NCBI RefSeq assembly: GCF_019703515.2
Contig: NC_059351.1
Span: forward strand, 16,580,001 to 16,644,000
Direction: 5' to 3'
From: Myxocyprinus asiaticus
Taxonomy: Eukaryota > Chordata > Actinopteri > Cypriniformes > Catostomidae
DNA length: 64,000 nt
Positions within the stretch are counted from its first letter, which is position 1; each line of letters starts with the position of its first letter. Both the position numbers and the translations under genes were made by a program. This document shows, one piece after another, positions 53,813 through 64,000 of this stretch. Below the pieces are notes generated by a model. The model did no database searches, was not told the origin of the DNA, and saw only the letters and a list, made by a program, of their open reading frames with translations.

Positions 53813-54475
53813 TCTTTTACTGTTCGAATACTTGACAAAGTATGTTTCTAGCCTTACAAATCAATAACTCACGCAATTGAGAACAGTTTGGCAGCCACAT
53901 TTGAATGCTCATTTAGATATTCTGGTGCAATCATCTATTATTCCAAAACGCTTAACCCAGTAAGCATGCCGCAACTGTCAGACTTTATAGAGAAGATGCA
54001 GTGTACTAGACTCGCCATCAACAGGGTCATTCTAAATAGATAGATGTAATTTATTGATCCCCAAGGGGAAACACAAAACTGAAGTAGCATAAAATTTAAA
54101 GTGCACAAACATGAAACAATGGTATTTTTCTACCGTTTGTTTGAGTGATTCAGTGTCTTATACATTATGGTGTCCTCTTTGTGCATATATCCTGTATATT
54201 TGAATGCTCATATGCAAAAAAAAAAAAAAAATAAAATAAAAAAAAAGAAGAAGAAGAAGAAGAAAAAAGAAAGGACGTTTGAAAACATTTGCAACAAAAT
54301 TCTTGCAACAAAAACTCTCTAGATCTTAACTTGATATGTTTATAAAATACCATGATGACCTTAGCCTACAGCTGAGGTACCCAACCTTTAACAACTTATT
54401 GCCCAAACAACCAACCCCAAGACCTTCTATGGTCCACAACAAAACTTTACTGACTCGATCATTTCAAAATATGAG
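53813..54475. other. Non-coding with LINE 3' tail
   Basis: On the minus strand 54,030-54,110 ends 'TTGGGGATCAATAAATTAC' followed by ATCTATCTATT, a 3' end typical of fish Rex1/CR1-like LINEs. The rest, including an A-rich and GAA-rich run at 54,215-54,270, has no gene. Confidence 0.5.
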
Positions 54476-54600
54476 GGTGCTTTCACACTAGAGCTTCTGG
54501 TGCGCTTCCGAGTCTGTTTGACATCAGAGGTTGGTTTGTTTGGTTGGTGTGAAAGCTGTTTTCGAAAACAGAGCATCTGCAGCAGACGAACGAAATTATA
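54476..54600. repeat. MITE fragment (family of 20,890)
   Basis: It opens GGGTGCTTTCACACTAGAG, matching the terminal repeat of the MITE in ERV1, and has 'GTGTGAAAGCTG' 75 bp further on. The element is incomplete. Confidence 0.6.
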
Positions 54601-54669
54601 AAGTTTTGGTAGTAACTTTACTACCAAAGTAGTAACAGTGGTGGCTGAGCAACCAGTGCCCCTTTTACG

Positions 54670-54905
54670 GGGCAGTGGTGTCTCAGCAGTTAAGGCTCTG
54701 GGTTACTGATCAGAAGGTCAGGGGTTCAAGTCCCAGCACCGCCAAGATGCCACTATTGGGCCCTTGAGCAAGGCCCTTGACCCTATCTGCTCCAGGGGTG
54801 CCATATCATGGCTGACCCTGCACTCTGACCCCAACTTAGCCAGGATATGTGGAAAAAAAGAATTTCACTGTATATGTGCAAATGTATAATGTGTGATAAA
54901 TAAAA
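54670..54905 (+). mobile_element. tRNA-derived SINE with L2-like tail
   Basis: The head has A-box (TGGTGTCTCAGCAGTTAAGG) and B-box (GGTTCAAGTCC) promoter sequences at tRNA spacing. The body reads 'GCCCTTGAGCAAGGCCCTTG', common in fish SINEs. The tail is 'GAATTTCACTGTATATGTG' and 'GTGTGATAAATAAA', like the end of the LINE at 17,090-17,160. The 5' edge is near a GGGGCAGTGG. Confidence 0.85.
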
Positions 54906-54910
54906 GAAAT

Positions 54911-54913
<3 letters not shown>

Positions 54914-54963
<50 letters not shown>

Positions 54964-54964
54964 A
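54914..54964. repeat. (TA)n microsatellite
   Basis: TA units directly following the SINE tail. Confidence 0.9.
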
Positions 54965-55329
54965 TTATAGTAAATTCAAAAGGCAAACTTAAATAACAAA
55001 ATGAAATTAGTATCTTCTGCTAAGCCTTAACCTAGCTACAGTGGTAAACAGCTGCCACTAGCACTTGAATATTTAAATGAAGCTATTTAGTTTTGACTAA
55101 TATATTTTAACAATAATTTACAGGAAAAATATCTAATTGACAACCCCTCCCACTGGTCTTCATTAACGTTATAATGTTATAGCATCAAAGACGAACACGG
55201 GGACTTTTCTATTGTGATATTATACAGATTTATGATTTTACTCATCTTATAACAGTCTTGACGATTACCAAGATGATACCAGTCTATGAGGAGGATTATA
55301 TCACCACTAACTCCGTCATCATTAATTGT

Positions 55330-55361
<32 letters not shown>

Positions 55362-56228
55362 AAAAAAGAAGCTATAAAAAAAGAAAAAGAAAAAACATTG
55401 CTCAACTTTTACTTGCACAGTCAGCAAAAACATGTTGTTTTTAAATATATGAAAATCTGTTCCAGACTTGTATGCCAGAATGCATTGATAAAGGATGTTT
55501 AAACATCAAATGAATCTAATTTTTCACTAAGAAGACTATCTAGGTTGGCATAATTGAAAATGCTCGAAGACTTGATAAACTAGCCCATCTGTGCCACTGT
55601 AATTGCACTAACTACAATCTGGATGGTGCTATCATTTAATATATATATTAAGACATCAATCACACTCTTTCTTAGTATACAGTAGACGTTACAGTATTTG
55701 ACTTTGAAAAACCCAGTTAAGATCCTCATGAGTTAAAATATCATAATGTGTTTTAATTAAAATCGTAGTTTGGTGTTATTGTTGAGGATGTAGCTCTCGG
55801 TCTTCTAAATCTTTTAGTTTTTGACTGGGGCAACTATTTGAAAGGACCTTTGATATCCTGAGCCATGAAACTCAAGGAGCGGCATGCAGCCACAACAACT
55901 CACTCTGCATTTCAATCAAAGCCAAAACAATATAAATGTCACTGTGACTGTTTAATGCAATCTATTTGTACTGCTCCTGTGTGACGCTGTGCATATTTGC
56001 CCAAAACCATCTGTCACAGGCAGATATTAAAAATCCATAAAGGGAAACTATTTGAAAAGCTTCATAAATTAAACACTACTGAATGGCCATTTTAATATAA
56101 CCATGAACTGGAGGCAAGCTTTGATCTGCTACACAAACCCTTCATAAAAGACTTTCTAAAAACCTAAGCTTTAGTTGGCACTCGTTAAGACCTGACTGTT
56201 AAAGGAAAAATAAATATTAAAGAGCAAG
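54965..56228. other. Non-coding, candidate conserved DNA and (ATC)n
   Basis: An (ATC)n run lies at 55,326-55,362. The block 55,790-56,130 has balanced composition and no repeats, with 'TGCATATTTGCCC' (octamer-like) and 'CACAGGCAGATATTAAAAAT'. No coding frame is supported. Confidence 0.35.
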
Positions 56229-56232
56229 TGTA

Positions 56233-56303
<71 letters not shown>
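56229..56303. repeat. (TA)n(CA)n compound microsatellite
   Basis: About 30 TA units and then 8 CA units. Confidence 0.95.
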
Positions 56304-56384
56304 TTTACATACATACAAGTCATACAGTAACACATTACTGTTCCAAAGTGCTGACAAAACTGTTTATCAACCAATTAATCAATC

Positions 56385-56815
56385 ATCATTCAATCAATCA
56401 ATCAATCAATCAATCAGTCAACCAAACAAAAACACATACAAAAAAAAAAAAAATCAGTCAAGCAATTAAGAAAACAAACAAAAACAAAAACGCAATCAAC
56501 AAAACAAACAGAACACAAAATCAAAATAAACACACACATACAAAAAGAAACACAGCAAATAAAAACTCTCATCAAATATACAAAACAAACACACAAAACA
56601 AAATCAATCAGTCAAGCATTCAACAAAATAAACAAAAACAATCAACTAAACAGACACAAGCAAAAACACAATCTACTAAACAAACCGACATACAACCAAT
56701 CAACAAAACAAACACACATAAATCACTCAGTCAAGCAGTCAACAAAAGAAAAACAAGCAGAAACACAATCAATCTATAGAACAAACAAAAACACAATCAA
56801 TCAACCAAACAAACA
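56385..56815. repeat. CAAT/CAAAA low-complexity tract
   Basis: A 430-bp stretch nearly free of G, made of CAATCAAT and AAACAAACA words. It produces a long open frame of N, Q, K and T, which is a by-product of composition. Confidence 0.9.
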
Positions 56816-58630
56816 CACAGAAGAAATGAATTCATTCAAATAAATGCTTTTGCTGCAACCAGATTGAGAAAACTGTTGGAACATTCTGAAGGTTTGTGCT
56901 TTTGAGCAGAATCTCTAATGCTCTCATTGATCTTCTCAGAAGATGGTGCTCCTCAGTAATGCCTAAAAGCATGACATAATTCAAAGGTTTTGCCAAAGCT
57001 AATGATTCATCTATAATCTACATCAATATTGCAAGACATGAGTCACTGCAGCACAAGGTAAAGCCACCTTCATCCTTTTCAAAGTTTTAATAGCATCATA
57101 TAGCCTATAGAGCTCAACTTTCCAGTCATATCTCTCATCACACTTGCATTTATGAGCACAGATAAGGACAAAACTCTGCACTGCTTCAGAGCACCAGACA
57201 CACATCTTCCATTACATATTTCACCAATCACACAATAAAAATAAATGTATGCACTACTCATGGCAATTTTTTTCTTCTTCAATAATTTCAGCTTTTAAAA
57301 AGACTTTGATTTTGTTTTTTACTGTCACTGGAATGTTAGCGGAGCATGTGTGTATTAAGGAATATAGGTATTGATAGGGAATTCCGATTGTCCGCTCTGG
57401 GATAATGCTGCCTGTAACTGCTGGTCTAGGACCAGATTCCCCACCCACATGCATAGCCTTACCCTGTGATTCGTTCACCCTCCGCCTATGGTTACACAAC
57501 ATGACATTTTTACTTTAAACCAAAGAAACAAATAGCAAAATATATTTGAACACATAAATTGAAAACATGTTCATAATAGAAGAGGTTTATTGAAGTAATT
57601 GTTTTGTGTGAACTGCATTTTTTGTGTATTTTTGAATAACTCAATAAGCGGTTTAACCATTCCATGTTGCTCAGTGAAGTATTTGCAGTTTAATGGTGAC
57701 TCACTTGAGGGTTAAGAAAAACAGTTTTTCTTTTTTTGTTGTTTGTTTTTTTGAGATATGGAAATACTGGGATGATTTTGAATTCATAACATTTACTAAA
57801 AAGAACATAACAGTAAAATGGGGAAAACATTTTAGAAAATGTTTTTAAAAGTATTTAATGTAAAGTGCTCTTGTGCATGCATTTTTTTCACTTCTGTAAA
57901 GTAACATCACTGAGGCTTGTCGTGCATAGTGCAAAGATCAGACTAATATGCTGTCGATTTTCTTCATTATCTATTTTCTCAACTACTATACAGTTTACAA
58001 TGACCACATGGGCACTCACAGACACATTCAGTGCAGGACGTTTGGGAACTTTGCATACACTGTCTCGTTCTGTCATTATTCTCTGCCTAACATCCCCTCA
58101 ACTCTCAATAAAAGTGACAAAGTGTACCATTGTAGTTTAGTCTAACATAAACCATCTCCAAAGGCCCTTTCAAATTGTATCCTGAATTATAGCAGATTTG
58201 GTCAATGGAAGTATTGCATCTCACTTCTGAAATTGAATATCTGTTGGTTATGATGCAATAAAAGGCATCTGTGCCATAAAAAAATACATAATGGACTGTC
58301 CAACTTGTGAGAAGTTACCGTGTGGCAATACGGTGTTTATCATTGTCTTTGTGCGCATGAAAATGACACATGGCCTGAAGCAGCCAGAACTTAGCAACAG
58401 AGCGAAAGTGGCAGTATAGTGTTGAAGACAGTTCTCTTTTACACAGAACACCTTTGCTGCCATCTGGTAATACTACCTGATAACCTCTTTTTCTTCTTTA
58501 TATTGACACCAGTGTTGACAGGTGGTAATAGGAAGGTAGCACACTGTCATGTTTAAATATGTTTTCATGTCTTTTATTTTGAAAGTTTAGCTCCTTGTTC
58601 CTGTTTCCTCTTTCTGGTCATGTAATATCC
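56816..58630. other. Non-coding spacer
   Basis: No gene is recognised. Short frames at 57,254-57,502 (minus, 82 codons) and 57,865-58,140 show no domain. It ends at the DIRS terminal repeat. Confidence 0.4.
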
Positions 58631-58860
58631 TGTTCCCTATCTGTCACTCACTCGACGTTGTGTCGATGTAGTGACACTAGGGGTCACTCTTGGGAGCCTG
58701 AGACACCTCTGATCTTTGATAAAAGGCCAATGAAAATTGGCGAGTGGTATTTGCATGCCACTCCCCCAGACATACGGGTATAAAAGGAGCTGGTATGCAA
58801 ACACTCATTCAGATTTTCTCTTCGGAGCCGAACGGTCACGCTCACTGAGCTGAATATTAC
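58631..58860 (+). repeat. DIRS D 5' terminal repeat and promoter region
   Basis: The sequence matches fragment A (minus, from 9699) and the right end of element B. It includes 'GACGTTGTGTCGATGTAGTG', 'GCCAATGAAAATTGGCGAGT' and the TATA-like box. It would drive transcription in DIRS models. Confidence 0.8.
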
Positions 58861-59048
58861 TGTTCATTAACCTCTGCTGGATCTGACGGCGCATTTCAGC
58901 GGCTTCTCCCCCATCTGCACTGGTGCACTGCAGAGAATGCCCCTGGGCGCTTCGGCAGAAATAAAAGAGTATATTTCTCTAAAAGAGTATATTTCTCTAA
59001 AAGAGCGGCACACACGGAACGTCTTTTTAAAGACGCGTCTTTCTAAAG

Positions 59049-60560
59049 ATGCTTTTCCGATTGTGTGTTTTTCCTGGTTGCGCTCGTTATCTCTCGCCTT
59101 CTGACGGTCACGATCACTGTCTTTCGTGTCTGGGCACTGCTCACATGGAGACAGCGTTCGTGGATGGTCATGTTCTCATTGCGAGGATATGTCCATGGCA
59201 ACGTTGCGGTCGCGGCTCGCCTTCGTAAGAAAGCAAGCCACCCCAGAGGCTCCCCGCCTCGGTCCACTTACCCACGGGTATGAGGCCAGCGCGGCTAGCA
59301 CTGGGGGCGATTTGGGGACCCCAATGGGACCGCCTCCGCCGGGTATCCCCCCGCGGACCTCCCATTCCCCAGCATGCTCGTCTGCCCTGATTGGGCTTCC
59401 GGATGAGTCCGCCGGCTCGTCTCATGGCGAGTTCGACCTCTTATTCAGAGCCCGCGAAAATGATGAGCTCTCGAGCACAGCATCAGAGAGCGGGCTCGTC
59501 CAGTCAGAAGCTTCAGCTGGGCTCCTCCCTTCGGGGACAATTGCCCAGTCACAGGCTGACGCGGAGATGATGACATGCTTTCCCAGGCAGCCGCGAGCGT
59601 CGGCTAGAGTGGAACCCTCTGCTCTTCCCTGAACCCTTGCGTCTCGGTGATTGGTTCCTGGGCTTTTGGCGCCACTCAAAGCCATGCCCCGCCCCCGTTC
59701 CTTTCTTCCCGGAAGTGCATGAATAGCTGACAAGGTCGCGGGAGGCACTTTTTACTGCCCGGTCCCGATCTTTTCAGCTTCCCCGCCCTCACTACCCTCG
59801 ATGGTAGGGTGGCCAAGGGCTATTCGGCAATCCCTTGCTGGATAAAGGTGCTTGCGATGCACATATGCCCGCAGAGCGCCGCCACCAGGCATGGGTGCCC
59901 AAAGCCCCCGTCCAAGGCCTGTAGGTTAACGTCGTCTCTGACGGCCAAGGCCTACGGTGCCGCTGGACAAGACGCCTCCGCCCTGCACGCCATGGCTCTC
60001 CTGCAAGTCTGCCAAGGCGCTAAAGGAACTGCAGGAGGGTAGTTCCGCCCCGGGATTGATGCAGGAACTGTGTTCGGTGACCGACCTCGCTCTCCGAGTG
60101 ACGGAGATAATGGCGCGGTCTCTCGGGCGGACGATGGCCACACTAGTGGTCCAGGAGCGCCACCTTTGGCTCAACTTGGTCGAGATGGGCGAGGCTGACA
60201 AGACATGGTTCCTTGCTGCCCCCATTTCCCAGGCGGGCCTATTCGGTGACACCGTCGAGGACTTTGCCCAGCAGTTCTCCATGGTGGAGCAGAAGACAGA
60301 TGCAAGCCTGCATATCCTGCCCCGGTGTGGCTCAAGATCCCGCACCCCATCTACTCATTGCCAAGGGCATCCACCTGTGGTGACTGCACCAGCTCCGCCG
60401 CAGCCCGCCCCTTCGGCCCGGCCCCGGCGTGGAGCCCACCGCATGAAGCAGATGCCACCCGTCTCGCAGCCACCCAGAACCGTGAAAGGCTTCAAAGCGC
60501 CTTTGAGACGGCGACCCAGGGACAACGAAACCCGCTGCTCGGGAGCTGGTAAGCAGATCT
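59049..60560 (+). pseudogene. DIRS D gag (broken)
   Basis: The start is at 59,049 with 'CVFPGCARYLSPSD' and 'CLSCLGTAHMETAFVDG', and after a frameshift near 59,170 'WSCSHCEDMSMAT'. These form paired Cys/His motifs. The linker (59,220-59,630) is Pro, Ser and acidic rich. The core fold is broken at 59,640-59,950 and resumes at 59,957-60,540 with 'LCSVTDLALRVTEIMARSLG', 'HLWLNLVEMGEADKTWF' and 'GLFGDTVEDFAQQFSMVEQK', ending in a basic tail. It is homologous to the second half of the fusion ORF at 52,204. Its role as particle protein is inferred. Confidence 0.8.
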
Positions 60561-60590
60561 CTCCATCTTGTTGTTACCTTTTGCATTTAA

Positions 60591-61990
60591 TTGCAGTACT
60601 CAAGAGCTCAGCAAGAGCGGTTTCCTTGTCCCTGGGTCACGTATCCGGTGTGCACGGCCGTCATCACGACCACCGTCCACCACTCTATTTTGCAGGTTTG
60701 GCGCTCCAGCGGCAGTCTTCCACCCCTGAGCGCCCAGCTGTGGCACAAATCCAGCCCTGATGTGACAGTCTCCAAGGGTCACGAGGACAGGCCTCTTCCT
60801 CCCCCATCCCAGGCTGTTCCGGGGGTGGTCACAAGGAGCCAGGTAAGTGCTTTGATGTCCTTAGACTTAGCACGGCAACAACGTGGTGTGGCACCTCGAG
60901 CTCCACCCCGCCAAGAGGCCCCACCTGCCGGTATGTCCGATGACGTTGTCCCTTTGGTCCCACTTGTGCGGAACTTGGATGCATGGCTTGTGCTCTCCAA
61001 TCCATCGCGAGGGCTGGTCCGGACCGTCCGACTCGGCTGCGCGATTCACTTCGCCGGGCGTCTGCCCAGGTTCAGCGGTGTCCACTTCACCTTGGTGAAG
61101 GACGAAAACGCTGCTACCTTGCGTGGAGATCGCTACCCTCATACGGAAGGGCGTGATAGAACCTGTCCCTCCAGCCAAGATGAAGAAGGGGTTTTTCAGC
61201 CCCTACTTCATCGTACCGAAAAAAGGCGGTGGGTTGTGGCCAATCTTGGACCTGTGAGTTCTGAACTAGGCTTTACACAGACTCCTGTTCAAGATGCTGA
61301 TGCAAAAACGCATTCTGGCGAGCGTCTGGCATCAAGATTGGTTCGCGGTGGTAGACCTGAAGGAAGCGTACTTCCACGTCTCGATCCTTCCTCGACACAG
61401 ACCCTTCCTGCGTTTTGCGTTCGAGGGTCAGGCGTCCTCCCTTTCGGACTGCCCCTGTCTCCTCGTGTCTTTACGAAGATCGCAGAGGCTGCCCTTGCCC
61501 CATTAAGGGAGGTGGGCATTCACATTCTCAACTATCTCGACGACTGGCTAATCCTAGCTCACTCTTGAGACATGTTGTGCACACATAGGGACCTGGTGCT
61601 ATCACACCTCAGCAGACTAGGGCTTCAGGTCAACTGGGAAAAGAGCAAGCTCCTTCCGGTTCAGAGCATCTCTTTTCTCAGTTTGGAGTTGGACTCAGTC
61701 TCCTTGACGGCGCCTTACGAACGAGCGCGCCCAGTCGGTGCTGGCCTGTTTGAAGGCATTCAAACAGAGAACAGCGGTTCCACTGAAACTTTTTCAGAGG
61801 CTCCTGGGGCATATGGCGTCCTCAACGGTGGCCACCCTGCTCGGGTTGATGCATATGAGGCCGCTTCAGCACTGGCTCCAGACTCAAGTCCCGAGATGGG
61901 CATGGCGCCACAGGACACATCGCGTGGCCATCACATCTTTTCAACCCTTGGACCGACCTCTTGTTTCTACGAGCAGATGTTCCTTTAGAA
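60591..61990 (+). pseudogene. DIRS D reverse transcriptase (broken)
   Basis: The 325-codon frame (60,591-61,568) covers the N-terminal region and RT. It has 'MKKGFFSPYFIVPKKGGG'-type sequence in an adjacent frame near 61,180, 'WFAVVDLKEAYFHVSILPRH' (61,340-61,400, adjacent frame) with the first catalytic aspartate, and 'LPFGLPLSPRVFTKIAEAAL' followed by 'ILNYLDDWLILA', the YLDD motif of DIRS RTs at about 61,530. A TGA stop follows at 61,566. The thumb part (61,572-61,750) and connection are in other frames. At least four frame changes occur. Confidence 0.85.
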
Positions 61991-62575
61991 CTGGTCTCCA
62001 TGCGTGTCGTGGTCACAACAGACGCCTCCAAAATGGGCTGGGGTGCTGTTTGCAATGGGCACGCAGCCGCCGGCCTCCGGACGGGTCCGCGACTGCATTG
62101 GCACATCAACTGCCTCGAGTTGTTGGCAATTCTGCTCGCCCTGCAGAGGTTTCGGCCGTTGATCCAGGGCAAGCACGTGTTAGTTCAGACAGGCAACACG
62201 ACGATGGTAGCATATGTCAACTGCCAAGGCGGTCTACGCTCTCGTTGTATGTCACAACTCGCCCGCCGTCTCCTCCTCTGGAGTCAGCAGCACTTCAAGT
62301 TGCTGCAAGCCACTCACATCCTGGGCAACCTCAACACTACAGCGGATGCGCTGTCACGACAGGTTACCCTCAGGGGAGAGTGGAGACTCCACCCTCAGGT
62401 GGTCCAGCTGATTTGGAGTCGATTCGACAGGCACAGGTGCACCTGTTCGCCTCCCAAGAATCCTCCCCACTGCCCGATCTGGTACGCCCTGACCGAGGTC
62501 ATAGATGCGCTGGCACACAGCTGGCCCCCTGGCAGGTACAAATATGCGTTTCCCCCAGTGAGCCTGCTTGCATAG
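61961..62575 (+). pseudogene. DIRS D RNase H (active-site change)
   Basis: The frame is open for 204 codons and covers RNase H. 'VVVTTDASKMGWGAVCN' carries the first aspartate, 'HINCLELLAILLALQRF' the glutamate and 'NTTADALSRQ' the final aspartate. The second aspartate should lie in the strand 'HVLVQTGNTTMVAYVN', where the sequence shows T-G-N instead of T-D-N. RNase H would then be inactive even without other breaks. The C-terminal part, 'PHCPIWYALTEVIDALAHSW', leads into a conserved DIRS linker. Confidence 0.85.
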
Positions 62576-62765
62576 ACCCTGTGCAAGGTCAGGGTGGACG
62601 AGGATCAGGTCGTCCTGGTAGCACCCTACTGGCCCATCCAGACGTGGTGCTCGGACCTCACGCTCCTCGCGACAGCTCTCCCCTGGTGAATTCCCCTGAG
62701 GAAGGACCTTCTTTTTCAGGGACGGGGCACCATCTGGCACCCGCACCCAGACCTCTGGAATCTCA
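62576..62765 (+). pseudogene. DIRS D RT/RH C-terminal linker
   Basis: In a new frame it reads 'VRVDEDQVVLVAPYWPIQTW' and ends 'LWNLNVWPLDGTRK'. This segment is found before recombinase in vertebrate DIRS elements. Its function is unknown to me; it is in the position where DIRS1 has a methyltransferase-like domain. Confidence 0.6.
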
Positions 62766-63803
62766 ATGTCTGGCCCCTGGACGGGACGCGAAAACCTAAG
62801 CGGTCTACCATCTGCGGTGGTAGACACGATCACTCAGGCTAGGGCCCCCTCTGTGAGGCGCCTGTATGCCTTTAAGTGGCGTCTGTTCGCTAAGTGGTGT
62901 TCTTCTCGTCGGGAAGACCCCCAGAGATGCGCAGTCGGATCAGTGCTTTCCTTCCTGCCGGAGAGGTTGGAAGGGAGGCTGTCCCCTTCCACCTTGAAGG
63001 TGTACGTTGCTGCCATAGCAGCACACCACGACGCAGTCGACGGTAAGTCCTTAGGGAAGCATGACCTGATCATCAGGTTCGTAAGAGGCGCCAGGAGGCT
63101 GAATCCCTCCAGACTGTGCCTCGTTCCCTCATCGGACCTCTCTGTAGTTCTTCAGGGTCTACAGAGAGCCCCCTTTGAGCCTTTGCAGTCAGCCGAGCTT
63201 AAGGCACTCTCCTTGAAGACTGCCCTCCTGACTGCGCTCACTTCCATCAAGAGGGTAGGTGACCTGCAAGTGTTCTCTGTCAGCGAAATGTGCCTGGAGT
63301 TCGGTCCAGGTTACTCTCATGTGATCCTGAGACCCTGACTGGGCTATGTGCCCAAGGTTCCCACGACCCCTTTTAGGGATCAGGTGGTGAACCAGCAAGC
63401 GCTGCCCCAGGAGGAGGCAGATCCAGCCCTGTCGTCGCTGTGTCCGGTGCACACTTTACGCATCTATTTGGATCGCACACAAAGCTTTAGAATCTCTGAT
63501 CAGCTCTTTGTCTGCTTTGGTGCACAGCGGAAAGGAAGTGCTGTCTCCAAGCAGAGGATCACCCACTGTCTCACTGATGCCATAACTATGACATATGTCG
63601 CCTAGGACATGCCGCCCCCGGTAGGGCTACAAGCCCATTCTACCAGGGGTGTAGCGGCTCCCTGGGCCCTGGCCAGGGGTGCCTCTCTAACAGACATTTG
63701 CAGAGCAGCGGGCTGGGCAACACCCAACACCTGTGCAAGGTTCTACAACCTCTGGGTGGAACCGATTTCATCCCAGGTAGTGGCACACAATACAAGCGGA
63801 TAA
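62766..63803 (+). pseudogene. DIRS D tyrosine recombinase
   Basis: The frame starts near 62,766 with 'LPSAVVDTITQARAPSVRRL', an N-terminal helix-rich domain, and 'STLKVYVAAIAAHHDAVDG'. The catalytic part has the first arginine in 'TSIKRVGDLQ', then 'QAHSTRGVAAPWALARGA' (H-x-x-R) and 'WATPNTCARFYNLW' with the nucleophilic tyrosine. Only two stops interrupt it, TGA at 63,336-63,338 and TAG at 63,603-63,605, in one register. It would integrate the element without target duplication. It is the best-preserved recombinase in the window. Confidence 0.88.
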
Positions 63804-64000
63804 GCCTGGGATAGCTGGCCGGGTGTATCGCTTGCACATAGCGCTTTCCACCTCCCTTGGAGCTGAAGACTTGTGCCATTAATTTCCAGTAGTGTTCACA
63901 AACTTTGTTCCCTGGTTGACTTCCTCTGCATGTGGCAGTTCCCTGTAAGGCTAACCGCATGTGATTTATTTATCCTCCGCTAATTTGTTTCTCTGTTGGC
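63804..64000 (+). other. DIRS D 3' non-coding region
   Basis: DNA after recombinase without a gene; the element continues past the window. Confidence 0.5.

Larger units (their letters stand above)
58631..64000 (+). mobile_element. DIRS retrotransposon D, long copy cut by window end
   Basis: The 5' terminal repeat (GTTCCCTATCTGTCACTCAC at 58,632) is followed by a TATA-like GGTATAAAAGGAGC (58,777), gag, RT, RNase H and tyrosine recombinase on the plus strand. The 3' repeat and internal complementary region should lie beyond 64,000. Coding regions are recognisable throughout but carry several frameshifts and stops, so the copy is inactive though nearly full-length. Confidence 0.9.

Noticed and set aside
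54690..54770. Possible tRNA gene from A and B boxes
   Set aside because: It has no full cloverleaf, sits in a SINE with body and L2-like tail, and the head is diverged.
56348..56779. 143-codon frame rich in N, Q, K and T
   Set aside because: It follows from a G-poor CAAT/CAAA tract; the peptide is pure low complexity.
57254..57502. 82-codon minus frame as a host exon
   Set aside because: No domain and no convincing splice context; ORF length is within chance for the region.
61738..62799. 353-codon frame as a complete protein
   Set aside because: Only its beginning matches the DIRS RT connection; after about 61,960 the RNase H lies in another frame, so the rest is a shadow.

Overview
The window looks like teleost fish DNA, probably a cypriniform. 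This is an inference from the mobile-element repertoire: DIRS, Gmr1-like gypsy, class-I ERV, L2/CR1-type LINE, ZMYM1/TTF-type hAT, Tc1, Harbinger/ISL2EU-like, foldback elements and tRNA SINEs. AT-rich single-copy DNA and long (TA)n, (CA)n, (TAA)n and (ATC)n arrays fit the same picture. I recognise no host protein-coding gene and no cellular RNA gene. Almost every convincing protein similarity belongs to a transposable element, and nearly all of those genes are broken.

Layout. 1-2490: 5' part of a minus-strand Ty3/gypsy element with gag-PR-IN order. 2.5-6.45 kb: non-coding DNA with foldback and Tc1 relics. 6.45-23.9 kb: a plus-strand hAT element whose transposase reading frame is split by a DIRS fragment (8.9-9.7 kb) and by endogenous retrovirus ERV1 (10,143-23,688, minus). 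ERV1 itself carries a full-length LINE (13,720-17,162), a Harbinger-type MITE (20,890-21,622) and a SINE-like insert in env. 25.05-27.35 kb: a deleted DIRS element that keeps its inverted terminal repeats and an internal complementary region. 27.53-27.83 kb: a solo gypsy LTR with a perfect 5-bp duplication. 28.8-29.3 kb: a truncated Tc1 abutting gypsy RNase H sequence.

29.3-42.2 kb is a second minus-strand gypsy element of the same clade. It is split by a second retrovirus, ERV2 (29,885-36,443), which contains a nested solo LTR. Its 5' LTR is split by a small plus-strand gypsy derivative (40,081-41,590). In this element integrase lies between protease and reverse transcriptase, the order that defines Gmr1-like Ty3/gypsy elements. 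41.8-48.1 kb holds minisatellites, an unclassified repeat region and a ~2 kb tandem array. 49.2-49.9 kb is a DDE_Tnp_4 transposase relic, followed by two foldback elements. 52.1-53.8 kb carries an intact 508-codon DIRS-derived frame in which recombinase precedes gag. 53.8-58.6 kb has SINE and LINE tails, microsatellites and possible conserved non-coding DNA. 58,631 to the window end is a long DIRS element (gag, RT, RNase H, tyrosine recombinase) with scattered stops and frameshifts.

The genes do not work together as a host pathway. They form a layered record of insertions, and relative ages can be read from which element interrupts which. The most unusual items are the permuted DIRS fusion ORF, two related ERVs with different tRNA primer sites, the Gmr1 gene order with a stop shared by both copies, and the 45.9-48.1 kb tandem array.
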